Shown piece by piece: positions 7,926-16,663 of a DNA stretch of 64,000 bases. The DNA lies in contig CAMLRS010000015.1 of assembly GCA_946482515.1 (NCBI GenBank), positions 1-64,000 of the forward strand, given 5' to 3'. Source of the stretch: an uncultured Flavobacteriales bacterium (GTDB lineage: Bacteria > Bacteroidota > Bacteroidia > Flavobacteriales > Crocinitomicaceae). The translations under genes were made by a program, and so were the position numbers. Position 1 is the first letter of the stretch, and each line of letters starts with the position of its first letter. The notes under the pieces are model-generated. The model saw only the letters and a list, made by a program, of their open reading frames with translations. It did no database searches and was not told the origin of the DNA.

Positions 7926-8897
7926 ATGCATATCCGTCCGAGAAGAAACCGCAAGAACAGTGCGATCCGAGCCATGGTGGAAGAAACCAGGCTGCATGCC
8001 GATAACCTGATTTTCCCGGTTTTCCTGCAAGACGGAACGGGGATTCAGCACGAGATCAGCTCGCTGCCGAACAATTACCGCTGGAGTCTAGACAAGCTGC
8101 TTCCTGCATTTGAATCCTGGATGGAGCTGGGTATCCGCACGTACGATCTTTTTCCGGCCGTTGACGAGCATTTGAAAGACGCTATCGGTTCCTATAGTTA
8201 TGCCGATGAGAATTTTTACCTACACGTGATCCGTACGCTGAAGGAACGCTTCCCGGAAGCCGTTCTGATGTCGGATGTGGCGCTGGACCCTTATTCTTCA
8301 GACGGTCACGACGGTATTTACGAAAACGGACAGATCCTGAACGATCCTACGCTTCCTATTCTCGGACGCATGGCTGTCGCCCAGGCGCAAGCCGGAATCG
8401 ATATCATCGGTCCTTCGGATATGATGGACGGCCGTGTCGGCGTGATCCGCGATGAGCTCGATGAAGCCGGTTACACCGATGTTTCCATCATGTCGTATAC
8501 TGCTAAATATGCGAGTGCATTTTACGGTCCGTTCCGCGAAGCATTGAACTCAGCCCCGAAATCGGGTGACAAGAAAACCTACCAGATGAATCCGGCCAAT
8601 AAACGGGAAGCCTTGCTGGAAGCAGAGCTCGATGTAGCCGAAGGAGCTGATTTCCTCATGGTAAAGCCGGCATTGTGCTACCTCGATGTGATCCATTTGC
8701 TGAAAGAAAACTTCGTACAGCCAATTACCGCCTATAATGTAAGTGGCGAATGCGCTATGGTTTACGCCGCAGCACGCAACGGATGGCTCGATTTCGACCG
8801 TACGATGATGGAAATGTTGCTGAGTATCCGCAGGGCAGGAGCCGATGGCATCCTGACGTATTTTGCGCCGGAAGCGGCAAAACTGATGAAAGGGTGA
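7926..8897 (+). CDS. hemB: Delta-aminolevulinic acid dehydratase (porphobilinogen synthase)
   Basis: Condenses two 5-aminolevulinate to porphobilinogen in haem synthesis. 323 residues, usual length. Schiff-base lysines are visible as K194 (SYTAKYASAF) and K247 (LMVKPALCY). The metal segment reads DVALDPYSSDGHDG, so the cysteines of the zinc type are replaced by Asp. By family knowledge this marks the magnesium/potassium-dependent, zinc-independent class. The N-terminus MHIRPRRNRK is standard; a TTG further upstream lies inside the promoter box and was rejected. Monocistronic, framed by family B repeats. Confidence 0.95.
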   Translation: MHIRPRRNRKNSAIRAMVEETRLHADNLIFPVFLQDGTGIQHEISSLPNNYRWSLDKLLPAFESWMELGIRTYDLFPAVDEHLKDAIGSYSYADENFYLHVIRTLKERFPEAVLMSDVALDPYSSDGHDGIYENGQILNDPTLPILGRMAVAQAQAGIDIIGPSDMMDGRVGVIRDELDEAGYTDVSIMSYTAKYASAFYGPFREALNSAPKSGDKKTYQMNPANKREALLEAELDVAEGADFLMVKPALCYLDVIHLLKENFVQPITAYNVSGECAMVYAAARNGWLDFDRTMMEMLLSIRRAGADGILTYFAPEAAKLMKG

Positions 8898-9030
8898 TCG
8901 CAGGACGCCAAGACTTCAGGATATTAAGACTTCAAGACCTTAGACTTAGGGACAATGGACTGGAGACTGAAAACCGGAGGCTGGAATAAAAGTCATAAAA
9001 TCCTAATGTCTGACATCTTAATATCCATTA
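8898..9030. repeat. Composite word repeat, family B, nnr copy
   Basis: Contains AAGACTTCAGGATATTAAGA, CTTCAAGACCTTAGACTTAG, GGACTGGAGACTGAAAACCG and, in inverted orientation, CCTAATGTCTGACATCTTAA TATCC as two adjoining words. It fills the hemB-nnr gap. A TATCTTCA sequence at about 9033-9040 is a degenerate -7 box for nnr. Confidence 0.75.
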
Positions 9031-9045
9031 TCGTATCTTCAGGAT

Positions 9046-10518
9046 ATGAAAATCCTTTCTGCTGAACAGATCCGCGAAGCCGACCGGCTTACGATTGCCA
9101 ATGAGCCCATTGCTTCACTTGATTTAATGGAACGGGCTTCGCTGACACTTATCGAAGCACTGCAGCCGTATTTAGATCGCGAAAAAACCATCCATATTTT
9201 CTGTGGCTCCGGTAATAACGGCGGCGACGGACTGGCAATTGCACGGCTGTTGCAGGAGAAAGAATTCCAGGTAGCAGCTTATTTCATCGATTTGGGCCGG
9301 CAAACAGACGATTGTACAGCGAATCTCGAGCGTTTCGATAAGGTGAATAGGGTGCATGCAGCAACGGATTTTCCTATTCTGGAAACCGAATCGGTTGTAA
9401 TTGACGCTTTATTGGGAGCCGGAACATCGCGTGCACCTTCGGGATTGGTGGAAGCGGCGATCAGGCATATCAATAGAAGCAAAGCCACTGTTTATGCCAT
9501 TGATCTGCCTTCGGGATTGCCAGTCGATTTTCTTCCGGATTGGGAATGTGTACAAGCCGATCGCACGTTTACGTTTCAGTCACCCAAGCTTACCTTTTTT
9601 CTGAAAGAAACGGCCCATCTTGCCGGAAGCTGGGAAGTGCTCGATATCGGCCTGGATAAGAAAGCGATGCGTTTGCAACAATCGGATTATTATTACCTCG
9701 ATCCGGCGACTATACAAACGCTGGTGAAGCCTCGGGAGCGGTTTTCCCATAAAGGAACCTATGGACACGGTTTGCTGGTGGCAGGAAGCAAAGGAAAAAA
9801 CGGTGCGGCTGTACTCTCGGCCAAGGCGGCTTTGCGAAGCGGCATTGGTTTGTTGACAGCCCATATTCCCGCTGATGGTTATATCATCTTCCAGACGGCG
9901 GTTCCCGAAGCCATGTGTCTTACGGATGAGCAGACGGACTACCTTACTGACTTGACAACTGATTTATCGCCTTACAGCGCAATTGGAGTTGGCCCCGGAA
10001 TAGGGACGGCTATGGAAACCTTGCAGGTTGTGCGACAGGTGATTACTGCCAATCAGAAAACGGTTTTCGATGCGGATGCACTTAATCTATTGGCTGTTCA
10101 CCGGGAATTGTTGCAGCAATTACCTGAGGCCAGCATTCTGACACCGCATGTGAAAGAATTTGAGCGACTGGCAGGCATGAATGCCACATCACTGGAGCGG
10201 CTGGAATTACTGCGGCGCTTTTCCACCGAAAATCGCTGTGTGGTAGTGCTCAAAGATGCCATTACAGCCATTGCAGAACCTTCAGGAACGATCTGGTTCA
10301 ATATGACCGGCAATCCAGGAATGGCGACTGGTGGTTCCGGCGATGTACTGACGGGTATTTTGCTCGGATTGCTGGCACAAGGATATTCAGCAGTAGAAGC
10401 TGCTCAAATCGGCGTGTATTTTCATGGAAAAGCAGGTGATGCAGCTGCAGAACGTCGTGGTGAACCGGCAGTTATTGCAAGTGACCTGATTGATCAGCTG
10501 AGAATTGGAACAGCATAA
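9046..10518 (+). CDS. nnr: Bifunctional NAD(P)H-hydrate epimerase / ADP-dependent NAD(P)HX dehydratase
   Basis: Repairs damaged (hydrated) NADH/NADPH: the N-terminal YjeF_N domain (about residues 1-210, CGSGNNGGDGLAIARLL) epimerises NAD(P)HX. The C-terminal ribokinase-like domain (about 225-490) dehydrates the S form using ADP. The latter shows FDADALN and the anion-hole motif GNPGMATGGSGDVLTG. Length 490 is normal for the fused enzyme. Starts at ATG 9046; stop is immediately followed by a terminator hairpin. Monocistronic. Confidence 0.94.
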   Translation: MKILSAEQIREADRLTIANEPIASLDLMERASLTLIEALQPYLDREKTIHIFCGSGNNGGDGLAIARLLQEKEFQVAAYFIDLGRQTDDCTANLERFDKVNRVHAATDFPILETESVVIDALLGAGTSRAPSGLVEAAIRHINRSKATVYAIDLPSGLPVDFLPDWECVQADRTFTFQSPKLTFFLKETAHLAGSWEVLDIGLDKKAMRLQQSDYYYLDPATIQTLVKPRERFSHKGTYGHGLLVAGSKGKNGAAVLSAKAALRSGIGLLTAHIPADGYIIFQTAVPEAMCLTDEQTDYLTDLTTDLSPYSAIGVGPGIGTAMETLQVVRQVITANQKTVFDADALNLLAVHRELLQQLPEASILTPHVKEFERLAGMNATSLERLELLRRFSTENRCVVVLKDAITAIAEPSGTIWFNMTGNPGMATGGSGDVLTGILLGLLAQGYSAVEAAQIGVYFHGKAGDAAAERRGEPAVIASDLIDQLRIGTA

Positions 10519-10520
10519 AA

Positions 10521-10552
10521 AAAATACAGGCAGACGAATCTACCTGTATTTT
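10521..10552. terminator. Terminator after nnr
   Basis: AAAATACAGG (10521-10530) pairs with CCTGTATTTT (10543-10552), with A-rich 5' and T-rich 3' flanks, so it could act in both directions. Confidence 0.75.
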
Positions 10553-10603
10553 ACCTATTAAACTCAGACGGACTCCCGCAAGGATTCCGTTGGACCTAAA
10601 ATT

Positions 10604-10693
10604 ATGTGGCGTTATCACAATCATCATCATCATGATCCTCCTCACATTTGGATAACACCCATGGTCTTAGACACGACAAAAATTGTTTTTTAG
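10604..10693 (+). other. Candidate 29-codon His-rich micro-ORF
   Basis: ATG at 10604 opens a reading frame MWRYHNHHHHDPPH... ending TAG at 10693. It sits in the 278-nt gap before the TPR regulator. It is followed by a nested inverted repeat: ATATCCCC (10698-10705) with GGGG-ATAT after 10736, and inside it the palindrome TACCATTTGGTA (10719-10730). No promoter or ribosome site supports translation. The CAT run may be a simple-sequence tract (TCATCATCATCATGATCC). Confidence 0.25.
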
Positions 10694-10796
10694 TTTGATA
10701 TCCCCTCAAAAAGATAGTTACCATTTGGTAGACATGGGGTATATAATTGGTTTACTTATTATCTTAACAGCCTGATATACTGATTAAATTTTTAAA

Positions 10797-12533
10797 ATGC
10801 GCAAGCTCCTTTTCGTTTTCTTTTTGCTTCTGAGTTTTTCCCTTGAAGCGCAGCCATTGCCTCCCAACCTGAGAAAGCCTGCGCGATTAATTGAAGAAAG
10901 ACACTATGAAGAGGCATTGACATTATTGGAATTCATAGAGAAGGAAGGCGTTACGCATGTCAAAACCCGGGATCAGATTCAATTGTATGTACTCTTGGCG
11001 AAGTGTTACCGTAATCTCGACCGGGATGCTGAAACCATTAATTACCTGCTCAAGGCCCAGCGACTGAACAAAGAAGGCTCTCCCGAATTAGGGAAAATCT
11101 ATTACAGCCAGTTTGCGGAATTTTTCCTGGACCAGGAATACTATGAGCTTTCGATCAGGTTTTACCGCCAGCTGGCAGTAGCCTCACGGAAAGACTTTGA
11201 TAAATACCTGGCTTTTAATCGCATGGGAGTTATGTATTTAAGACTCGGTGAGCCGGAGAAAGCCTACGAATGCTTTATTGCTCAATACAATGTAGCTACG
11301 AAGCTTACGGAAATAACAGTCATCTCTTCAGAGAACAACAAGGCCATGGCTTTCATCCGTATGGAAAAGATAGCTGAGGCAGAAAAGCTGCTGGATTGGG
11401 CGTACAGAAAAATGGCTTCCTACGGTACTGAAGAAGAACAACCCTTGAGGAACTCTATTAAAAGCAATCTGGCTGAAATTTACTTTTATCGCGGACAGTA
11501 CAAACAGTCGGCTGCTCTGCTCGAAGAAGTGATGACCTACCAGTACTCACAAAGCGGGTTCACTTTTTCCCCGGAAGAAGATAGACTGGCCCGATGTTAT
11601 GCTGCAATGGGGGAGGCCGGTAAGCTGAAGCTGCTTCTCACAGATATCAACACCCGGTTTTATACCATGGAAACACCGGCTAAGATAAAATTCGTCTCGC
11701 TGCTGCAGTTCAGCGCCGAGCAAGGCATTACAATCGCTAGAAAACCCGATTCCCGCTTGATGTCAGGCTTGCTAAAGCAGGCTGAAGAGGAGGAAGTTGC
11801 AAGCGACAGCAAGCGCAACCAGTTTTTGTCGATTTACCTGGAGCACATCGGGAAGCTCAGGTTATCCGTCGAAAAAAGAAACCAGCAAAGCTTGGTGCGC
11901 TCACTGAATGTTACCAGGGCTGAAAATGCGGTCTATGGATTACTCGTCCTTCTTTTACTGGTGATCGGAGTTTCCCTGCTGGTGTTCTTTAGAAGGCGAA
12001 GCAGAATGCAGCAAAAAGAGCTGGAAATAAAAAGCAACCTGCAACAGCTGGAAAAGGAGCGACTGGAATTTCAAAACCGTGTTCAGCAACAGAACCTGGT
12101 GGAGCTCTCGCTGGAATTCGACCATACGATTACGCAGAACAAATTCGTCATTACCGAGCTCAGTCGCTTGAAGGACCTGTCACCGACCGAAATGAAGAAG
12201 AAAATCCGGGAAGTGATCATGGATCTGAAGCAGCAGGAGTCAGAACAACTGGATATCACGCGGATTTCGAAAGAATCACAGGCAAATCTGCGATTGCTGA
12301 AAGCACGGTTGAAGGAAGAGTACGCTGATTTATCGAAAACAGAGCTGAAGCTGTGTATGCTCATCCTGCTCGACTTCTCGAACAAGCAAATTGCCGCCGC
12401 AATGAACGTGGCCGAAAACAGCGTGAAAATGTACAAGAACAGGTTGAGCAAAAAAATGGGGCTCGAAAATGCGATGCAATTATCCGAACACCTGCATAGC
12501 TTTGCTTTACTTCCGGGAAATGATGCCGATTAA
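10797..12533 (+). CDS. TPR-repeat transmembrane regulator with LuxR-type HTH
   Basis: 578 residues: signal peptide (cleavage near LEAQP), tetratricopeptide-like helical repeats to about residue 340, one membrane helix near 383-402 (GLLVLLLLVIGVSLLVFF) followed by RRRSR, a coiled coil rich in Gln/Glu (about 405-450), and a C-terminal helix-turn-helix with the LuxR/FixJ-like pattern LSKTELKLCMLILLDFSNKQ then IAAAMNVAENSVKMYKNRLS. This 'TPR outside, HTH inside' architecture is common and mostly uncharacterised in Bacteroidota. The signal probably enters through the TPR domain. No target can be read from context. Confidence 0.85.
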   Translation: MRKLLFVFFLLLSFSLEAQPLPPNLRKPARLIEERHYEEALTLLEFIEKEGVTHVKTRDQIQLYVLLAKCYRNLDRDAETINYLLKAQRLNKEGSPELGKIYYSQFAEFFLDQEYYELSIRFYRQLAVASRKDFDKYLAFNRMGVMYLRLGEPEKAYECFIAQYNVATKLTEITVISSENNKAMAFIRMEKIAEAEKLLDWAYRKMASYGTEEEQPLRNSIKSNLAEIYFYRGQYKQSAALLEEVMTYQYSQSGFTFSPEEDRLARCYAAMGEAGKLKLLLTDINTRFYTMETPAKIKFVSLLQFSAEQGITIARKPDSRLMSGLLKQAEEEEVASDSKRNQFLSIYLEHIGKLRLSVEKRNQQSLVRSLNVTRAENAVYGLLVLLLLVIGVSLLVFFRRRSRMQQKELEIKSNLQQLEKERLEFQNRVQQQNLVELSLEFDHTITQNKFVITELSRLKDLSPTEMKKKIREVIMDLKQQESEQLDITRISKESQANLRLLKARLKEEYADLSKTELKLCMLILLDFSNKQIAAAMNVAENSVKMYKNRLSKKMGLENAMQLSEHLHSFALLPGNDAD

Positions 12534-12573
12534 CAGGATTTACTTATTTTTCCTACTGATATAACGACACAGC

Positions 12574-13221
12574 ATGATCAATTTCACTGAACTGTTCAGG
12601 AATAATGAACGATGGGTGCAGGAAAAACTGGGCATTAACCCCGATTACTTCAAGCAGCTGGCAGAAGGCCAAAGCCCGGAATATTTATACATCGGTTGCT
12701 CCGATAGCCGCGTTACGGCTGAAGAATTGATGGGAGCGGAGCCCGGTGAGATTTTCGTTCACCGCAATATCGCGAACCTCGTGGTGAATTCCGACAGCAA
12801 CATCAACGCAGTAGTCCAATATGCGGTTGAATTCCTCAAAGTGAAGCACATTATCGTCTGCGGTCATTACGAATGTGGCGGTATCAGGGCGGCTATGAAT
12901 CCCACCGACATGGGACAGCTGAACTCCTGGCTGCAAACATTGCGCGACGTTTACCGCTTTCACCAGGAAACGCTGGATGCAATTACCAGCGATCAGGAGC
13001 GTTTCGACCGTCTGGTGGAATTGAACGTACTCGAACAGTGTTTCAATATCATGAAAATCGACCACGTGCAGCGTGCCTGGTACAACACCGGTTTTCCGAC
13101 CATTCACGGCTGGGTCTTCGATGTGCGTACCGGTCGCTTGAAAGACCTCCAGCTCGACCTGAAAAAGGAGTTTTCAGCTATCCGTTCCATTTACGATCTC
13201 AAGCCGAAAATCGGGGAATAA
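12574..13221 (+). CDS. can: Beta-class carbonic anhydrase
   Basis: Interconverts CO2 and bicarbonate. 215 residues. Zinc ligands Cys42 and Asp44/Arg46 dyad in GCSDSR, His98 and Cys101 in CGHYECGG are all present, as is the AGxxxxxxRNIAN-like segment (VHRNIANLVV). Starts at ATG 12574, 40 nt after the TPR gene; no hairpin seen between them, so read-through is possible. The next 90 nt hold the histidine promoter. Confidence 0.94.
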   Translation: MINFTELFRNNERWVQEKLGINPDYFKQLAEGQSPEYLYIGCSDSRVTAEELMGAEPGEIFVHRNIANLVVNSDSNINAVVQYAVEFLKVKHIIVCGHYECGGIRAAMNPTDMGQLNSWLQTLRDVYRFHQETLDAITSDQERFDRLVELNVLEQCFNIMKIDHVQRAWYNTGFPTIHGWVFDVRTGRLKDLQLDLKKEFSAIRSIYDLKPKIGE

Positions 13222-13276
13222 TCGTTTGAAAAATCACCTTAGTACTATTTTTATTTAAAAAATAAACACAAAAAGG

Positions 13277-13305
13277 TTGTAGTACTAAATCTTTGATTAC
13301 ATTTG
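13277..13305 (+). promoter_or_regulatory. Histidine operon promoter
   Basis: TTG (13277-13279), an 18-nt spacer and TACATTTG (13298-13305), an exact TAnnTTTG -7 box. Transcription should begin about 4-7 nt after the final G, that is at or within 1-2 nt of the leader ATG at 13311. Confidence 0.75.
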
Positions 13306-13310
13306 CGTCC

Positions 13311-13364
13311 ATGAACACGTACAAGTCACAATTCCATCATTACCATCATTGCATGCTTTGCTAA
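13311..13364 (+). CDS. hisL: Histidine operon leader peptide
   Basis: A 17-codon ORF, MNTYKSQFHHYHHCMLC then TAA, with four His codons in a five-codon window (HHYHH). It is followed 37 nt later by a strong intrinsic terminator and then hisG. This is the layout of ribosome-mediated attenuation: when charged tRNA-His is scarce the ribosome stalls on the His codons and the terminator is avoided. Too short for routine gene finding. The -7 box ends only 5 nt before the ATG, so the message is probably leaderless. Confidence 0.85.
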   Translation: MNTYKSQFHHYHHCMLC

Positions 13365-13401
13365 GCGCATTGGTGAGAGAATTGTACACGATACAAAATT
13401 T

Positions 13402-13432
13402 AAACCCGCTTGGCTTTCCAGGCGGGTTTTTT
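13402..13432 (+). terminator. his attenuator terminator
   Basis: AAACCCGC (13402-13409) plus TGG pairs with CCA plus GCGGGTTT (13422-13429), followed by a T run. It lies between the leader peptide and hisG, so it is a regulated terminator. Confidence 0.85.
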
Positions 13433-13473
13433 ATTTCAGACAACTTTCCGGGAGCCAGGCATAAACAACGAAG

Positions 13474-14331
13474 ATGAAACGTTTGATTATTGCTTTACAG
13501 AAATCTGGAAGGCTGCAGGAAGGCTCGCTGAAGCTGCTACGCGATTGCGGTATGAAGGTCGATTACCGCGACGGCCAGCTCAAAGTAGTGGCAGGTGGCT
13601 ACCCGGCCGAGCTGTTGTTCCTGCGAAACAGCGACATTCCCGAATACGTAGCCGACGGTGTGGTCGACCTGGGAATTGTAGGCAGCAACCTGCTCGAAGA
13701 AGAAAACGCACCGGTACAGATCGTACAGTCGCTCAATTTCTCCAAATGCCGCGTATCGTTTGCTGTTCCGAAAGATTCACCGATTCGCGATGTTACCGAT
13801 TTACAAGGGAAACGCATCGCCACATCGTATCCGAATACGGTCGAAAAGTTCCTTTCACGCCAGCAGATCACGGCTGATATTCATACCATTTCCGGTTCTG
13901 TCGAAATAGCCCCGTCTCTTGGATTGGCGGATGTGATCGCCGATATTGTTTCTACCGGAAACACCTTGTTTCAGAATGGTTTGCGCGAGGTGTTCTCTTT
14001 CCTGGAATCGGAAGCGGTACTCATTCGCGGCAACAATTTCGACCCGGAAAAACAGCCCTTGCTCGATCAATTAGTGTTTCGCATTCAATCTGTATTGGCG
14101 GCTGCTGAGAACAAGTACATCCTGCTGAATGCGCCAAACGATCAGCTCGACAATATCTGTGGCATCTTACCAGGTATGAAAAGTCCAACGATTTTGCCAC
14201 TTGCCATAGATGGCTGGAGCAGCGTACACTCGGTTGTAGCGCAGGCTGATATCTGGTCTGTAGTTCACAATCTTAAAACCGCCGGTGCACAAGGGATTCT
14301 TGTAGTGCCTATTGAAAAAATGATCGCTTAA
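13474..14331 (+). CDS. hisG: ATP phosphoribosyltransferase, long form
   Basis: First step of histidine synthesis: ATP + PRPP to phosphoribosyl-ATP. 285 residues, the long form with a C-terminal ACT-like domain (about 210-285) that mediates feedback inhibition by histidine, so no HisZ is needed. Typical segments: MKRLIIALQKSGRL, DLGIVGSNLL, and the PRPP loop region ADIVSTGNTLFQNGL. First structural gene of a nine-function operon; all following genes overlap or nearly touch. Confidence 0.95.
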   Translation: MKRLIIALQKSGRLQEGSLKLLRDCGMKVDYRDGQLKVVAGGYPAELLFLRNSDIPEYVADGVVDLGIVGSNLLEEENAPVQIVQSLNFSKCRVSFAVPKDSPIRDVTDLQGKRIATSYPNTVEKFLSRQQITADIHTISGSVEIAPSLGLADVIADIVSTGNTLFQNGLREVFSFLESEAVLIRGNNFDPEKQPLLDQLVFRIQSVLAAAENKYILLNAPNDQLDNICGILPGMKSPTILPLAIDGWSSVHSVVAQADIWSVVHNLKTAGAQGILVVPIEKMIA

Positions 14332-14342
14332 ACCAACGCACG

Positions 14343-15635
14343 ATGAATACATATATACAACCGGATAATAAGCTGCTCGAAATCATTCTTCAGCGCCCGG
14401 AAGCGGCGGCTCCTGACATGGACGTGCTGTTGACCAGCATTTTTGATGAAGTCGGCAAAAGCGGCGATGCTGCATTGCGTCGGTACACCGAAAAGTTCGA
14501 TGGCGTAGTACTGGAAGAATTGAAAGTAACGCCGGACGAATTTCTGTTGGCCGAGCAAGCATTGCCTGAGCAGCTCAAAACCGCTATTCGCGCAGCAGCC
14601 GGCAATATCGAACGCTTTCACGCAGCACAGCTTACGGAGGAACAAGTGACGGAAACCATGCCGGGCGTGACCTGTCGTCGCCGTTCGGTTCCGATTGGAT
14701 CGGTAGGTTTGTATGTGCCCGGCGGAACAGCGCCGTTGTTCTCAACCGTCCTCATGCTGGGCATTCCGGCGAAAATAGCTGGTTGCCGTGAACGGATCCT
14801 GTGTACACCACCGGCCAAAGACGGCCGTGTTCACCCGGCCATTCTTTTTGCCGCGCAGGTGGCGGGCGTTCAGACCGTCTTTAAAATAGGAGGTGCGCAG
14901 GCGATCGCAGCCATGACGATTGGCACGGAAACGATCCCGAAGGTGGATAAGCTCTTCGGTCCGGGTAACAGCTACGTAACGGCCGCCAAACAATACGCTC
15001 AGCGACGGGGAATTGCCATCGATATGCCGGCCGGACCTTCGGAAGTACTGGTAGCTGCCGACGATTCCGTATCGGCGGACTTCATTGCTGCCGATCTGTT
15101 GGCACAAGCCGAGCACGGTCCTGACAGCCAGGTGATTTTTCTTACCGATACCGGACAGCTGGTGAAAAAAGTGGAGCAGGCGATTGCCAGTCAATTGAAA
15201 GTTTTGCCGCGCGCCGCGATCGTGAAAAAAGCATTATCGAAAAGTGCTGTAATCGTCTTGCCAGTGGAAAAATGGGCTGATGTGATCAACGATTACGCGC
15301 CCGAGCACTTGATCCTGATGGGAAAGTACGAAGACGAGATCGCCGACCAAGTGGTGAATGCCGGTTCCGTTTTTCTCGGTCAATACACGGCTGAAAGCTT
15401 TGGAGATTATGCTTCCGGAACCAATCACACTTTGCCAACAGCCGGTTTTGCCCGGGCTTACAGCGGCGTTTCGGTGGATACATTCGTGAAAAAGATCACC
15501 TACCAACGCGTCAATGCCGAAGGATTGACGAATCTCGGTCCCACAGTGATCACCATGGCCGAAGCGGAATCCTTGCAGGCACATGCCAATGCCATTTCGG
15601 TTCGGCTCGCATCACTTAAACAACCCGTAACATGA
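14343..15635 (+). CDS. hisD: Histidinol dehydrogenase
   Basis: Final two oxidations, L-histidinol to L-histidine, NAD- and zinc-dependent. 430 residues, standard. Visible family blocks: VGLYVPGGTAPLFSTVLM, the glycine-rich KLFGPGNSYV, DMPAGPSEVLV, LLAQAEHGPDSQ and the C-terminal YAPEHLILM and GDYASGTNHTLPT. Begins 11 nt after hisG; its TGA overlaps the hisC ATG (ATGA). Confidence 0.96.
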   Translation: MNTYIQPDNKLLEIILQRPEAAAPDMDVLLTSIFDEVGKSGDAALRRYTEKFDGVVLEELKVTPDEFLLAEQALPEQLKTAIRAAAGNIERFHAAQLTEEQVTETMPGVTCRRRSVPIGSVGLYVPGGTAPLFSTVLMLGIPAKIAGCRERILCTPPAKDGRVHPAILFAAQVAGVQTVFKIGGAQAIAAMTIGTETIPKVDKLFGPGNSYVTAAKQYAQRRGIAIDMPAGPSEVLVAADDSVSADFIAADLLAQAEHGPDSQVIFLTDTGQLVKKVEQAIASQLKVLPRAAIVKKALSKSAVIVLPVEKWADVINDYAPEHLILMGKYEDEIADQVVNAGSVFLGQYTAESFGDYASGTNHTLPTAGFARAYSGVSVDTFVKKITYQRVNAEGLTNLGPTVITMAEAESLQAHANAISVRLASLKQPVT

Positions 15636-16663
15636 AGCAGTTGAAAGACTATATACGCGAAGACCTGCTGGATGTGCGCCCCTACGAAAGCGCACGGCAC
15701 GAATTCACCGGCACGGCCGATACCTGGCTCGATGCCAACGAAAATCCGCTGACAACGTATTACAACCGTTATCCCGATCCGTTCCAGTCGGAATTGAAGA
15801 CCGTGATTTCCGAGCTCAAAGGCATTCCGGCCGAGCAGCTTTTCCTGGGAAATGGCTCTGATGAGGTACTGGATCTGATCCTGCGCCTGACCTGTCAGTC
15901 GTACAAAGACACGATAGCGTCGCTCGATCCGTCGTATGGCATGTACGAAGTGCTGGCAAAACTGAACGCGCTGACATACCGAAAAATTGCGCTGGATGCA
16001 CAGTTTGAGTGGGATATTGAAGCCGTAAAAGCGCAATTGGAGGATGTGCGGGTGTTGTTCATCTGCCGACCGAACAATCCGACGGGAAACCTGTTTCCAT
16101 TGAGCGATCTGCGTTCGCTGCTGCAGGATTTTAAAGGCGTTGTAGTGGTCGACGAAGCCTACATTGATTTCTGTCCGGAAGCTTCAGCTGCCGTTTTGGT
16201 GAAGGAATTTCAAAACCTCGTAGTCGTTCAGACACTTTCCAAAGCCTATGGAATGGCCGGTTTGCGTATAGGAATGGCAGTTGCCCGTCCGGAATGGGTA
16301 GCCGCACTGAACGCCGTTAAACCACCGTACAATATCAGCTCGCTGACCCAGCAAACAGCTATCGATTTGTTGCGTACGATCGATTGGTCGGCCATCCGGA
16401 CAAGTATTTTGAAGGAACGCGAACGCCTGGAAACCGCATTGAAGGCAAATCCGCTGGTACAGGAAGTGTTCCCGAGCGAAGCCAATTTCATTCTTTTCCG
16501 CATTTCGGACGCCGGGAATGTTTACCGCTACCTGACTGAGCAGGGCATTGTGGTTCGCAATCGCAGCAGCCAGTATAATTGTGCCGATACCTTGCGCATT
16601 ACGGTCGGGACACCTGAAGAAAACAACCGATTTATCAACGCTTTAAACAACTACAATGACTAA
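15632..16663 (+). CDS. hisC: Histidinol-phosphate aminotransferase
   Basis: PLP enzyme, imidazole-acetol phosphate to histidinol phosphate. 343 residues, fold type I. The PLP Lys is in TLSKAYGMAGLRIG; NPTG (CRPNNPTGN), the VDEAYIDF aspartate and the YNISS region also match. Start overlaps hisD by 4 nt and its end overlaps hisB by 8 nt, indicating translational coupling. Confidence 0.95.
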   Translation: MKQLKDYIREDLLDVRPYESARHEFTGTADTWLDANENPLTTYYNRYPDPFQSELKTVISELKGIPAEQLFLGNGSDEVLDLILRLTCQSYKDTIASLDPSYGMYEVLAKLNALTYRKIALDAQFEWDIEAVKAQLEDVRVLFICRPNNPTGNLFPLSDLRSLLQDFKGVVVVDEAYIDFCPEASAAVLVKEFQNLVVVQTLSKAYGMAGLRIGMAVARPEWVAALNAVKPPYNISSLTQQTAIDLLRTIDWSAIRTSILKERERLETALKANPLVQEVFPSEANFILFRISDAGNVYRYLTEQGIVVRNRSSQYNCADTLRITVGTPEENNRFINALNNYND

